Source of the DNA: Acidobacteriota bacterium
Lineage (GTDB): Bacteria > Acidobacteriota > Terriglobia > Terriglobales > Acidobacteriaceae
Assembly: GCA_021785495.1 (NCBI GenBank)
Contig: JAJYFB010000011.1
Location: forward strand, 1 to 37,272
Reading direction: 5' to 3'
DNA: 37,272 nt
Below the pieces are notes generated by a model. It made no database searches and was not told where the DNA came from. It was given only the letters and a program-made list of their open reading frames with translations. Shown in pieces: positions 1 to 7,655 of this stretch. The translations under genes were made by a program, and so were the position numbers. How positions within the stretch are numbered: the first letter of the stretch is position 1; the number at the start of each line of letters is the position of its first letter.

Positions 1-966
1 GGTGGCCTGCTGAAGAACCCCAACGACATGTTTGTGGCGCTGTTCAAAAGCCGAACCGTCGAAGACGCGATGATCCAGCGCTTCGGGCTGATGCAGGAGT
101 ACCACAGCAAATATCTCTCCGACACGCAAAAGGCATTCGAAAAGTACGCAACCGTGGACGGCAGCAGCAAGGATGGACTCATCCACATCTCGGTCGTGGA
201 TTCCGACCCGCGACGCGCCGCCGCCATAGCCAACGGATATGTCGACGCCTTCCGCGGGTTCTCACAGAACCTCGCCATCACCGAGGCGCAGCAGCGACGG
301 TTGTTCTTTGAAAATCAACTGAAGCAGGCCAACGTCAACCTTGCCGAGGCCGAGAACGCGCTGGAACAGACCGAGCAGAAGACCGGCGTGATCGCGCTCG
401 ACAGCCAGGCGCGCGCTCTGGTCGAATCCGCCGCCGGACTGCGCGCCCAGGTCGCCGCCAAGGAGGTCCAGATCCAGGCCATGCAGACTTACGCCACCGG
501 CGAGAACGCGCAGCTTGTCCAGGCCGAGCAGGAACTGGCCAGTCTGCGCGCGCAACTTGCCAAGCTCGGCGGCTCCGGCGACAACCCCGACAGCATTATC
601 GTGCCTAAGGGCCAGATGACCGCGGCCAGCCTCGAATACGTGCGTCGCCTGCGTGATGTCAAGTACTACGAGACGATCTTCGATATTCTTGCCCGCCAGC
701 TCGAACTCGCCAGGCTCGACGAAGCCAAGGAAGGCTCCATCATCCAGGTTGTCGACCCGGCCGCCGTGCCGGATCGAAAGTCCTCGCCGAAACGCGCGCT
801 TCTTGTGATTGCGGCAACTTTTTTTGGTTTTTTGGTTGGGATTTTCCTTGCACTCATCCAGGCCGGCTTGGAAAAACTAAAAAATGAGGACCACGAGGCT
901 GCCGCAAAATTGACCTCCCTTCGCAAGGCTTTCGCAGTCCGTAAGCGTGCAGCAGTTCGCGGTTGA
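1..966 (+). CDS. Wzz/GumC-type polysaccharide chain-length determinant, 3' part
   Basis: The reading frame is open from the first base, so the N-terminus lies outside the window. The visible 321 residues show the usual order of this inner-membrane family. First comes a stretch with PRRAAAIANGYVDAF, typical of the Wzz periplasmic domain. A long heptad-like, Gln/Glu/Ala-rich coiled coil follows (about residues 90-190). Then comes the VVDPAAVPDRKSSPKR motif, and last a C-terminal membrane helix (FFGFLVGIFLALIQAG). Proteins of this family set chain length in Wzx/Wzy polysaccharide export. There is no Walker-type tyrosine-kinase domain after the last helix, so any BY-kinase must be a separate protein. 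The short tail after the helix is basic. The polysaccharide genes from 19817 onward are on the same contig but about 19 kb away, so a shared pathway is inference. Confidence 0.88.
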   Translation, partial: GGLLKNPNDMFVALFKSRTVEDAMIQRFGLMQEYHSKYLSDTQKAFEKYATVDGSSKDGLIHISVVDSDPRRAAAIANGYVDAFRGFSQNLAITEAQQRRLFFENQLKQANVNLAEAENALEQTEQKTGVIALDSQARALVESAAGLRAQVAAKEVQIQAMQTYATGENAQLVQAEQELASLRAQLAKLGGSGDNPDSIIVPKGQMTAASLEYVRRLRDVKYYETIFDILARQLELARLDEAKEGSIIQVVDPAAVPDRKSSPKRALLVIAATFFGFLVGIFLALIQAGLEKLKNEDHEAAAKLTSLRKAFAVRKRAAVRG

Positions 967-1203
967 GTTCTGGTTTCCCGCAGGTCAAAAGAGGAAGACA
1001 CGCCTCCACGAAGAAATCCTGCGGCTCCGCGCCAGTTCGCTCGCTCGATGGCGCCCGGCAACTGCACCCCGCAAAGAGCAGCGATCCAGGCCAGGTTTTG
1101 ACCACTTTTATTGCGCGACCGGCCGGGCAAATCGAAAGAGTGCGGCATGGAATCACGATGCACTCTTCCGATCTGCGCCTTGCCAAAGCGCCATGATCCT
1201 GCT

Positions 1204-2082
1204 TTATTGACCGTTCTTGCCAGCCTCTTCGCCTGCGAGCCGGTAGACGCGCACGTAATCGACCTGCATGGTTTGTGGAAACTGCGTTGTCGCATCGGGA
1301 TTGCCCGGCCAGAATCCGCCGACGGCGAGGTTCAGGACGATGTAGAAGGGGTGGTCGAAGACCCAGCGACCTCCGGCGGGCACATCCTTCGGCGTCTGCG
1401 TTTCATAGAGCACGCCGTCCACGTAGAAGCGAATGGCGCGCGGCTCCCACTCGACGGCGAAAACGTGAAAATCGTCGCTGAAGCGCGCTTTGCCGGGCAG
1501 CGTATCGATGCCGCTCAGCGGATGGCCGCCCGAGTAGCCGGGACCGTGCAGGCTGCCATGCACCTTTGAGGGCTCGAAGCCGACGTTCTCCATAATGTCG
1601 ATCTCGCCGCACTGTGGCCAGCCGGCGCGATCGTAGTTGTCGCCGAGCATCCAGAAGGCCGGCCAGAGCCCCTGGCCGCGCGGCAGCTTGATGCGCGCCT
1701 CGACGCGCCCGTACCGCACATTGAAAAGCCCGCGGGATTCGATGCGCCCCGATGTGTACAGCCGCACTGCGCCGTCCTGGCCCACGTATCTTTCGCGACG
1801 CGCCGTGAGCTGGAGCAGGCCGTTGCGCACCTGAACGTTCGCCGCACGATGGGTGTAATACTCCAGTTCGTTGTTGCCGTAGCCCGAGTCGTTCGTCACC
1901 TCGACCCACTTGGCCGGATCGGGACGGCTTCCGTTGGGGCCGTTGAACTCGTCGCTCCAGACGAGCGTGCGCGCGCCGACGTCCCCGCTCGGTGTTTGGC
2001 TGGCCGTCGCGTTCTGCGCTGCCGCCGCCATCGGAATCAACAAAATAACTGCGCATGGAAAAGCGCGCATCGATCGGAACAT
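1204..2082 (-). CDS. Secreted GH16 beta-glucanase (laminarinase-like)
   Basis: 292 residues. Start chosen at the ATG at 2082, preceded by AGAAGGA at good spacing; an in-frame TTG at 2091 is the alternative. Residues 1-22 form a Sec signal peptide (hydrophobic core, cut after AAAAQ). The rest is one glycoside hydrolase family 16 domain: VWSDEFNG near the N-terminus, WPAFWMLG, and the catalytic beta-bulge motif GEIDIMENVG with nucleophile E160, D162 and acid/base E165. It ends with YVRVYR, the usual last strand. GH16 enzymes of this type hydrolyse beta-1,3 or beta-1,3-1,4 glucans; the substrate cannot be settled from sequence. It is the third gene of a minus-strand series after the TonB receptor and the GH16 lipoprotein. 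Related GH16 enzymes also trim exopolysaccharides, so a role in processing the cell's own glycan is possible. Confidence 0.92.
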   Translation of the reverse strand: MFRSMRAFPCAVILLIPMAAAAQNATASQTPSGDVGARTLVWSDEFNGPNGSRPDPAKWVEVTNDSGYGNNELEYYTHRAANVQVRNGLLQLTARRERYVGQDGAVRLYTSGRIESRGLFNVRYGRVEARIKLPRGQGLWPAFWMLGDNYDRAGWPQCGEIDIMENVGFEPSKVHGSLHGPGYSGGHPLSGIDTLPGKARFSDDFHVFAVEWEPRAIRFYVDGVLYETQTPKDVPAGGRWVFDHPFYIVLNLAVGGFWPGNPDATTQFPQTMQVDYVRVYRLAGEEAGKNGQ

Positions 2083-2217
2083 CGTTCCCAATCCTTCTCT
2101 GCCGCATCGGCGCAGCTCGTCAGGAGCCGGCCGGTCTGCGGCTTGTTCAGAAAATCATGTGGTCGCGCGTGCGTCTTGGCGCGCACGCTGGGCAAACCCG
2201 GCGTTCTGCGAAAAATC

Positions 2218-3366
2218 TCAATTGGCGTAAATGCGCACGTAGTCCACCAGCATTTGTGCGGGAAACGTGGTGCTGCTATCGGGCGCTCCGGGCCACGAGC
2301 CGCCCACGGCCAGATTGAGGATGACGAAGGCCGGGCCGTTATCGAAGGGCCAGGCAGCTCCGCTCAGGCTGCTCAGGCTCGACGGCGTGTACGTGGCGTA
2401 CGGCGTTGCGGGATCGTCGATGTAATAGGCGACGCTGCCCTTGCTCCAGATCATGCCATAGGTATGCCACGTGGACGCGGTCTCGCCAGAAGGAAAATCG
2501 TAGCGCGTGCCGAGATTGCTGCCGGTAAATCCCGTGCCGTGTATCGAGCCCGCATTCCAATCCGGCACAGTGGCCGCGTTCACGCGTTCGAGCACATCCA
2601 TTTCGCCGCAGGCCGGCCAATTCACCGTGGCGATGTTATTGCCCAGCAGCCACGCCGCCGGCCAAAAACCCTGCCCTTCGGGAACCTGCGCCCGGAATTC
2701 AATGCGTCCGTACTGAAAGCTGAACAGCCCTTCGGTCTTGATCCGCGCCGAGGTATAGCTGCCCGCCGTTGGTTGCTCGGCGACGATGTGCAGATACCCA
2801 TCCGTGCCGACGTAAACATTCGGCGCCGAAGCAGCGCAGGGCGACGCCGAGGAGTTCCAGCCGCAGTAATCCTCCAGTTCGCTGTTGCCCCAGCCGCTGG
2901 CGCCGGTGTCGTAGGTCCAGACGGCGGGATTCGGCTGCGCATTGGCGCTCGTCACATTCGAGAATTCATCGCTCCAGACCAGCGTGCCGGAAGGAATGTT
3001 CGGTGCAAAGCTCTGGCTGGCAACCGCGCTGTTCGTGTCGCCGGAGGCTGCGGCCATTGCGTTCACTGTCAGGTTCGAGGCCACGAGAAACGGCGCTTCG
3101 TAGACCGGCGACGAGGTCGTCGGCGTCGAGCCGTCGGTGGTGTAGTAGATGGTCGCGCCCGCGGTCGCCGTGGAAAGCGCGACCACCTGAGCGCCGTTGA
3201 GCGCGGCGGTCGTCGTCAGCGTGGGCGTTGCGGCAGCTTGCGCGCCGGAACCGCCGGAGCCGGAACCGCCCGTCGCGGCCGTTCCTCCGCCGGCGCTACA
3301 GCCAGCCAGCAGAAAAATGCCCCCAGCCACGGCGCAGCGGAACTGAAACTTCAAGATTTTTGTCAT
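2218..3366 (-). CDS. GH16 beta-glucanase lipoprotein with chitobiase-C-like domain
   Basis: 382 residues from the ATG at 3366. This start gives a clean lipoprotein signal peptide ending in LLAGC, with lipidated Cys23. An ATG at 3387 is possible. After a Gly/Ser-rich linker, residues about 48-122 look like the CHB_HEX_C / FN3-like domain (GATIYYTTDGSTP motif), often found beside glycosidase domains in this phylum. The GH16 catalytic domain fills about 125-382 (LVWSDEFSN, FWPAAWLLGNN). Its motif CGEMDVLERVN carries E255, D257 and E260 in the ExDxxE pattern, so all catalytic residues are present. The protein is probably anchored to the outer membrane. It lies 106 bp after the receptor gene and 135 bp before the second GH16 gene on the same strand, which suggests cotranscription. 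The two GH16 domains are clearly related but differ in localisation. Confidence 0.92.
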   Translation of the reverse strand: MTKILKFQFRCAVAGGIFLLAGCSAGGGTAATGGSGSGGSGAQAAATPTLTTTAALNGAQVVALSTATAGATIYYTTDGSTPTTSSPVYEAPFLVASNLTVNAMAAASGDTNSAVASQSFAPNIPSGTLVWSDEFSNVTSANAQPNPAVWTYDTGASGWGNSELEDYCGWNSSASPCAASAPNVYVGTDGYLHIVAEQPTAGSYTSARIKTEGLFSFQYGRIEFRAQVPEGQGFWPAAWLLGNNIATVNWPACGEMDVLERVNAATVPDWNAGSIHGTGFTGSNLGTRYDFPSGETASTWHTYGMIWSKGSVAYYIDDPATPYATYTPSSLSSLSGAAWPFDNGPAFVILNLAVGGSWPGAPDSSTTFPAQMLVDYVRIYAN

Positions 3367-3433
3367 GACACCAGTTTTTTCGATCATGCGGTGATTCTCG
3401 TTGAGGTAAGGTGGTTGCCCGCGTCCAGTGGCT

Positions 3434-3460
3434 CCGGGCCGCAAGATCCGCGCGGCCCGG
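3434..3460 (-). terminator. GC-rich hairpin after the receptor gene
   Basis: CCGGGCCGC (3434-3442) pairs perfectly with GCGGCCCGG (3452-3460) around a 9-nt loop, 13 bases past the receptor stop codon. No T-run follows on the minus strand, so it is not a classical intrinsic terminator. It could instead protect the upstream mRNA 3' end or cause partial termination before the GH16 genes. Confidence 0.35.
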
Positions 3461-3472
3461 AACCCACTCGGG

Positions 3473-6400
3473 TTAGAAGGTCAAGCGTGCGCCGATCTGG
3501 CCGACGCGCCCGCCAAGCCCGCTATAGTTGATGATCTGGCCAAAGGTGCTGTCGGCCATGTTCGTATCCGGCCCCGCCAATTGGCTGCGGTTGAAGACGT
3601 TGAAAAACTCCATGCGGAAGGTGAAGTTGTAACGTCCATCCGGTCCCATCGCCAGACTCTTGTGCACGCCGAGGTCTTCCACGGCCAGTCCGGGATTGCG
3701 AACCTGCGACTGATAGTTGCCGCCATTGCCCAGCGTGAAGTTGGTTGGATTCTGGAAGCAGCTTGTGTTCAGGTACGGCTGGAAGAGCTTGCGCGTGCCC
3801 GTCGTCAGCTTGCAGCCGGAAACGATGTTGACGTAGACGGAGTTGAATCCGTAGTAGTAGTTGGTCGAGTGCACGGAGATCGGCGTGCCCGTATTGTAGT
3901 GGAAATCGCCGGCCAGCACCCATCCGCCCACGAAAGCGTTGGTCAGCGCGCTGGCGTTGCTCAACAGCCATTTGCCGTGACCAAAAGGCAGGTCGTAGAG
4001 AATGTAGCCTTTGACGACGTGCGTTTGATCGAAGTCCTCGATGTCCTTGGCTTCGTCTTTCAGGTCGTAAGTGTTCTGCAGCGAGCCGGTTCCCCAGAGT
4101 TCCTGGAAATCGGTGTCGATGTCGCCGTGCGTACGCGACCAGTTATAGCTGGCCATCAGCGAAAGTCCCTGCGCGATGCGGCGCGTCACGCTGAGTTGCA
4201 TGCTCTTGTAATCGGAATTGCCCAGCGGCGCGCCGACCGAAAGCATGGGCCCGTAGCCAGCTTCGGCTTGCGGATACGGCGTGATTCCCGCCCAGGCGGG
4301 GCCGACGCCGTTGTAGTAACCGTTGTAGGACGACGGGAACGTACCGTGCAATTCGTAGTTCTGCATGGCGGCCACCGTCGGCTGGTTGGTTTCAAAGATG
4401 CCGCTTTGCAGCTTGTGGCTGTGGCTTTGAATCCAGTTCACCTCAAAAATCGTATGCGCGTCGAGCTGCCGCTGCACGCCGAGGTTGTATTGCTGCACGT
4501 TGCCGGGCGTCAGCGCGCGAGGATCGACATGCACCACATCGGCTTGCGTATAGGCCGGTGAATTGGGCGTGACCGAAGTCGGCGTGTAGCCGTTGTCCCA
4601 CTGGAAGTTGCTCTCCTGCGTCACCGGGTGGAAGCCCACGTCGCCGGCCTGCTGGTAGGGCACGCCGCCCCACTGGTTGAGGCTCAGCGGAGTGAAGTAG
4701 ACGGCGATATTGCCCCGCACCACGGTTTTGGGCGTGATCTGGTAGGCGACGCCGATGTGTGGCGAGTAGTTGTAATAGTCCTGGCGCAGCTCCCAGCTCT
4801 GGCTGCCGCTGCTCAGGTACTGGTATTCGCCCATCAGGCCGGTAATGGGATTGACCACGTTGGTGACGAAGTTGGACCAGTGGCCATACCGCTCGTGGAA
4901 GGGATTGTTGAAGTCCCAGCGCAGGCTCAGGTTCACCGTCAGTTTGGAGCTGGCGTGAAGATCATCGCTGACGTACCAGGAAAAGGCCTTGCGGCGGCCA
5001 TATTCATTGTCTGGATTGTTGGTTTCCGCGTTGTATACATCGCCCAGCAGGAAGCTGCCGAAGGCGTTTCCGATCTGGTCGTAGGAGTTGATGTCGTACC
5101 AGGCGGGAGCTGTGCTCGTGGGATCGAAGATGATCGGATAGCCGCCCATGAACGTGTTGTTGTCGGTGGTGTAATTCATCTGCATGGCGCGGAACTCGAG
5201 GCCGGCTTTCACATTGTGCTTGCCGTGGTTCCACACCAGCTCGTCGCTGTAGACGTAGTTGTTCGCCGCGTACACGTCGTTGAACTGGCTGCCGATGGGC
5301 GAGAAGTTCCAGCCATTCTGATAGTTCGCGCCGCCAAAGTACATGCCGGAATCGAAGTACATGAGCGGGAAGTTTCCGGCGCCGTTGTAATTCAGCAGTT
5401 TTTGATCCCAGTGGCCGGGCTGCGAGGTGGCGATGCTGGGATTGCGGAAGCGGCTGAATGTGGCGTAGACCGTGTTGACCAGATTGGGCGTGATGGTGAT
5501 GGTGTCGTTCAGGCGAGCGCCCGGCGCCGTGGTGTTGTGCCAGTAGGAGTTGGCCATCGGACCGCCATACTGCGCCGTGGCCGACCATGCGCCGCCCTGG
5601 TCGGCGTTGATGCGCGGGTAATCGTCCCAGTAAAACGATCCGGAGAGATGCTGCCGGTCGCTGAGATTGTAGTCCACCTTGACGCTGGACTGCGTGTTGT
5701 GAAACCAGGGGTCGGGATTATAGGCCGGGCCGGCGTCATTCACCGTGGTTGTATTCTCCGGCTGATAATCCTGATGGAAGAGTTGCAGGATTTGCGCCGT
5801 CGTCCTGCTGATGCGGCCGGTGGGAATCTGGTTGTTGACGAAGACGCAGCCAAATCCTTTCGGCGTGTTGGCGCTGGCCACTGGATTTGCGCCGACGGAT
5901 GCGGGATCGATGATGGCGCCCTGGTAGACGGGATTGCCGCAATTATCAATCGCCGGCGCGCCACCGTAGGTGAGCACCGGAACGCTGGTGGAGAGCATGG
6001 GGCTCAGATCGGCGAACGCGGCCGTCGAGCCATCCGCGTTCAGGCCCATCATGGCGTCGGTGGGAACGGTGCGGCTATCGGGTCCCAGCTCCCACATCGC
6101 CTGCATGTAGCGTTCGAGCGCAACAAAGAAGAAGAGTTTGTCCTTTTTGATCGGACCGCCCACGCCCCCACCCCAATCGGAGAGCGAATCGCTGATCTTC
6201 AGGTAGGCGTTCGCCTGGGACGGATTGGTGACCGCCGAAAGGTGATTGGCGGCGCTGACGGCGTCGAAAGCCGTATCGTGCATGAAGCCAAAGAGCGATC
6301 CGTGAATCTGATTCGTGCCCGACTTCATCTCATAGCGAAAAACGCCGCCGCCGGAGCGGCCCGCGTCGGCGCTAATGCCGGAGGTATCGGCCTGAAACTC

Positions 6401-7036
6401 CTGAACCGCCTCCATCGGCGGCTGCGACTCGCTGATGTAGCCGCCCAGTTGCGAGGTCGCCGAGGTGCCGTCGATCAGCACCTCCTTGGTCATGGCCATG
6501 CTGCCATCGATGTGCGAACTATAGTCCGAGCCTTCCGCGCCTGGCACATAGGCAAAGATGAAGTTCGACAGGTTGCGGCTGCCCTGCACATTCAAGGGAA
6601 GTTCGGTCACCGCCTCGTTGTTCAGGTTGGCTCCGACCGAGCTGGTCTCGGTTTGCAGCATGGGCGGCGCGGCAGTGACCTGCACGGTGATCGCCTCGGA
6701 ACCGACCGGGAGCACAACGTCAATCTCCGCCACCTGGCTGATCAGCAGGGTAACGCTCTTCCGGTCCACCGTCTTGAAGCCGGTCTTCGTGAATTCGACG
6801 GAATAGACCCCCACCGGCAGGTTGTCCACGCGGTAATACCCTTGTGCGTCGGTCGTCGTGGTTGTCTCCGCGCTTGTGCCCTGGTTCGTCACCTGAACCC
6901 GCACACCGGGCACCACCGCCGAGGTTGAATCCTTGACGGTGCCAGCGATGGCGGCGCGATCCGACTGCGCCAGCAGCGGCGCCGTCAGACCGCAGAGCGC
7001 CAGCATCACTGTGGCTATTTTTCTTTTCAATGCCAT
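3473..7036 (-). CDS. Oar/SusC-like TonB-dependent receptor with carboxypeptidase-regulatory-like domain
   Basis: 1,187 residues from the ATG at 7036, which has GGAGG seven bases upstream; the open frame upstream of it is not needed. Residues 1-24 are a signal peptide (MALKRKIATVMLALCG, cut after LLAQ). Residues about 28-115 form a CarboxypepD_reg-like beta-sandwich (AIAGTVKDSTSAVVPGV, GYYRVDNLPVGVYSVEF). A plug region follows (about 120-240), then a large beta-barrel rich in Trp, Tyr and Asn, ending in the outer-membrane-protein terminal phenylalanine (GARLTF). Proteins of this build are very abundant in Acidobacteriota and are thought to take up or bind oligosaccharides or other large ligands. 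No SusD partner is present. The two GH16 genes downstream make a glucan ligand plausible, but this is inference. Regulation may involve the palindrome at 7349-7368. Confidence 0.93.
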   Translation of the reverse strand: MALKRKIATVMLALCGLTAPLLAQSDRAAIAGTVKDSTSAVVPGVRVQVTNQGTSAETTTTTDAQGYYRVDNLPVGVYSVEFTKTGFKTVDRKSVTLLISQVAEIDVVLPVGSEAITVQVTAAPPMLQTETSSVGANLNNEAVTELPLNVQGSRNLSNFIFAYVPGAEGSDYSSHIDGSMAMTKEVLIDGTSATSQLGGYISESQPPMEAVQEFQADTSGISADAGRSGGGVFRYEMKSGTNQIHGSLFGFMHDTAFDAVSAANHLSAVTNPSQANAYLKISDSLSDWGGGVGGPIKKDKLFFFVALERYMQAMWELGPDSRTVPTDAMMGLNADGSTAAFADLSPMLSTSVPVLTYGGAPAIDNCGNPVYQGAIIDPASVGANPVASANTPKGFGCVFVNNQIPTGRISRTTAQILQLFHQDYQPENTTTVNDAGPAYNPDPWFHNTQSSVKVDYNLSDRQHLSGSFYWDDYPRINADQGGAWSATAQYGGPMANSYWHNTTAPGARLNDTITITPNLVNTVYATFSRFRNPSIATSQPGHWDQKLLNYNGAGNFPLMYFDSGMYFGGANYQNGWNFSPIGSQFNDVYAANNYVYSDELVWNHGKHNVKAGLEFRAMQMNYTTDNNTFMGGYPIIFDPTSTAPAWYDINSYDQIGNAFGSFLLGDVYNAETNNPDNEYGRRKAFSWYVSDDLHASSKLTVNLSLRWDFNNPFHERYGHWSNFVTNVVNPITGLMGEYQYLSSGSQSWELRQDYYNYSPHIGVAYQITPKTVVRGNIAVYFTPLSLNQWGGVPYQQAGDVGFHPVTQESNFQWDNGYTPTSVTPNSPAYTQADVVHVDPRALTPGNVQQYNLGVQRQLDAHTIFEVNWIQSHSHKLQSGIFETNQPTVAAMQNYELHGTFPSSYNGYYNGVGPAWAGITPYPQAEAGYGPMLSVGAPLGNSDYKSMQLSVTRRIAQGLSLMASYNWSRTHGDIDTDFQELWGTGSLQNTYDLKDEAKDIEDFDQTHVVKGYILYDLPFGHGKWLLSNASALTNAFVGGWVLAGDFHYNTGTPISVHSTNYYYGFNSVYVNIVSGCKLTTGTRKLFQPYLNTSCFQNPTNFTLGNGGNYQSQVRNPGLAVEDLGVHKSLAMGPDGRYNFTFRMEFFNVFNRSQLAGPDTNMADSTFGQIINYSGLGGRVGQIGARLTF

Positions 7037-7348
7037 GATGTATCCTCCAGAAATTTGCAGATTGCGTGCGGCCGTGCCCTCCGGGCCAGAAATGAGCAAG
7101 CCGGACCGGCGGCTTCCGCACTGGCTTGCAAAACCACGCTCATTCAACCCGAAGCACACAAGCATTGAATAGGTAAGCCATCGATAGTTTTACGAGTGCA
7201 TCGAAATTCGGCAGGGTAAACCCGGCAAGCGCCCGTCCAAGCGCCCGCGGTCGGAGCGGCAACAGGAACCGGCAGCCCGCTTTCCAGCCGTAGATGCGCG
7301 TGTTGTGTCCGCGCACGGCTGAACCCGGCTCTTGCGCAGGTCCGCCCA

Positions 7349-7368
7349 TCGATTTACGGGTAAATCGA
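7349..7368. promoter_or_regulatory. Perfect 20-bp palindrome, likely operator
   Basis: TCGATTTAC and GTAAATCGA are exact 9-bp inverted arms separated by GG. The half-site GTAAAT recurs at 7390-7395 and 7404-7409, on the same strand as the right arm. The patch lies about 310 bp upstream of the TonB receptor start and is markedly AT-rich. That fits a binding region for a dimeric regulator controlling the receptor/GH16 unit. The regulator is not encoded in this window. Confidence 0.5.
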
Positions 7369-7460
7369 CGACAAACTCTAAAATTAACCGTAAATATCTG
7401 AGCGTAAATCGGGGAAAATAGGGTAATCTTGCGAGATTTTATCGATTTCGATCAAGATAA

Positions 7461-7601
7461 AGCCACTTGCAAAATTCGGGAATCTTCCGATGCCGCCGTC
7501 CCTCCGTGGCGAAAGCCACTCGGAGTTTGTTCGCTTGATTGGCACGACTGAAGTCGTGCCCTTTCAAAACCGCGACTCAGCGATGAATTTTGCAAGGGGC
7601 T
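7461..7601 (+). repeat. Inverted-repeat element, copy 1 (downstream of gatA)
   Basis: The ends are inverted copies: AGCCACTTGCAAAATTC at 7461-7477 and GAATTTTGCAAGGGGCT at 7585-7601 (one mismatch). Inside are two hairpins: GTGGC-GAAA-GCCAC, and GGCACGACT-GA-AGTCGTGCC followed by CTTTCAAA. The same design and orientation occur at 9883-10034, but the first hairpin has a different stem sequence with pairing kept. It carries no gene and looks like a small non-autonomous mobile or REP-like element. Confidence 0.8.
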
Positions 7602-7655
7602 GGCATGGTCAGGACACCAAGACAAGAGTAGGCCGGGCTCCCAGAAAAACAGCGA

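Larger units (their letters stand above)
7037..7655. other. Intergenic region between gatA and the receptor gene
   Basis: 619 bp with no convincing gene. It holds, from left to right: the 5' leader of the receptor gene; an AT-rich patch at about 7349-7450 that stands out from its GC-rich surroundings and contains a perfect palindrome plus repeated GTAAAT half-sites; and the inverted-repeat element at 7461-7601. Short open frames here lack ribosome-binding sites and protein-like composition. Confidence 0.6.

Noticed and set aside
1849-3531. 560-codon plus-strand frame across both GH16 genes
   Set aside because: Crosses two real genes and their spacer; no recognisable domain.
4628-6928. 766-codon plus-strand open frame inside the receptor gene
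   Set aside because: It is antisense to a well-supported receptor gene; in GC-rich DNA with strong third-position bias such mirror frames are common, and the translation is low-complexity with no family motif.
7140-7349. 69-codon minus-strand frame upstream of the receptor
   Set aside because: No ribosome-binding site and no protein-like pattern; lies in the leader/promoter region.
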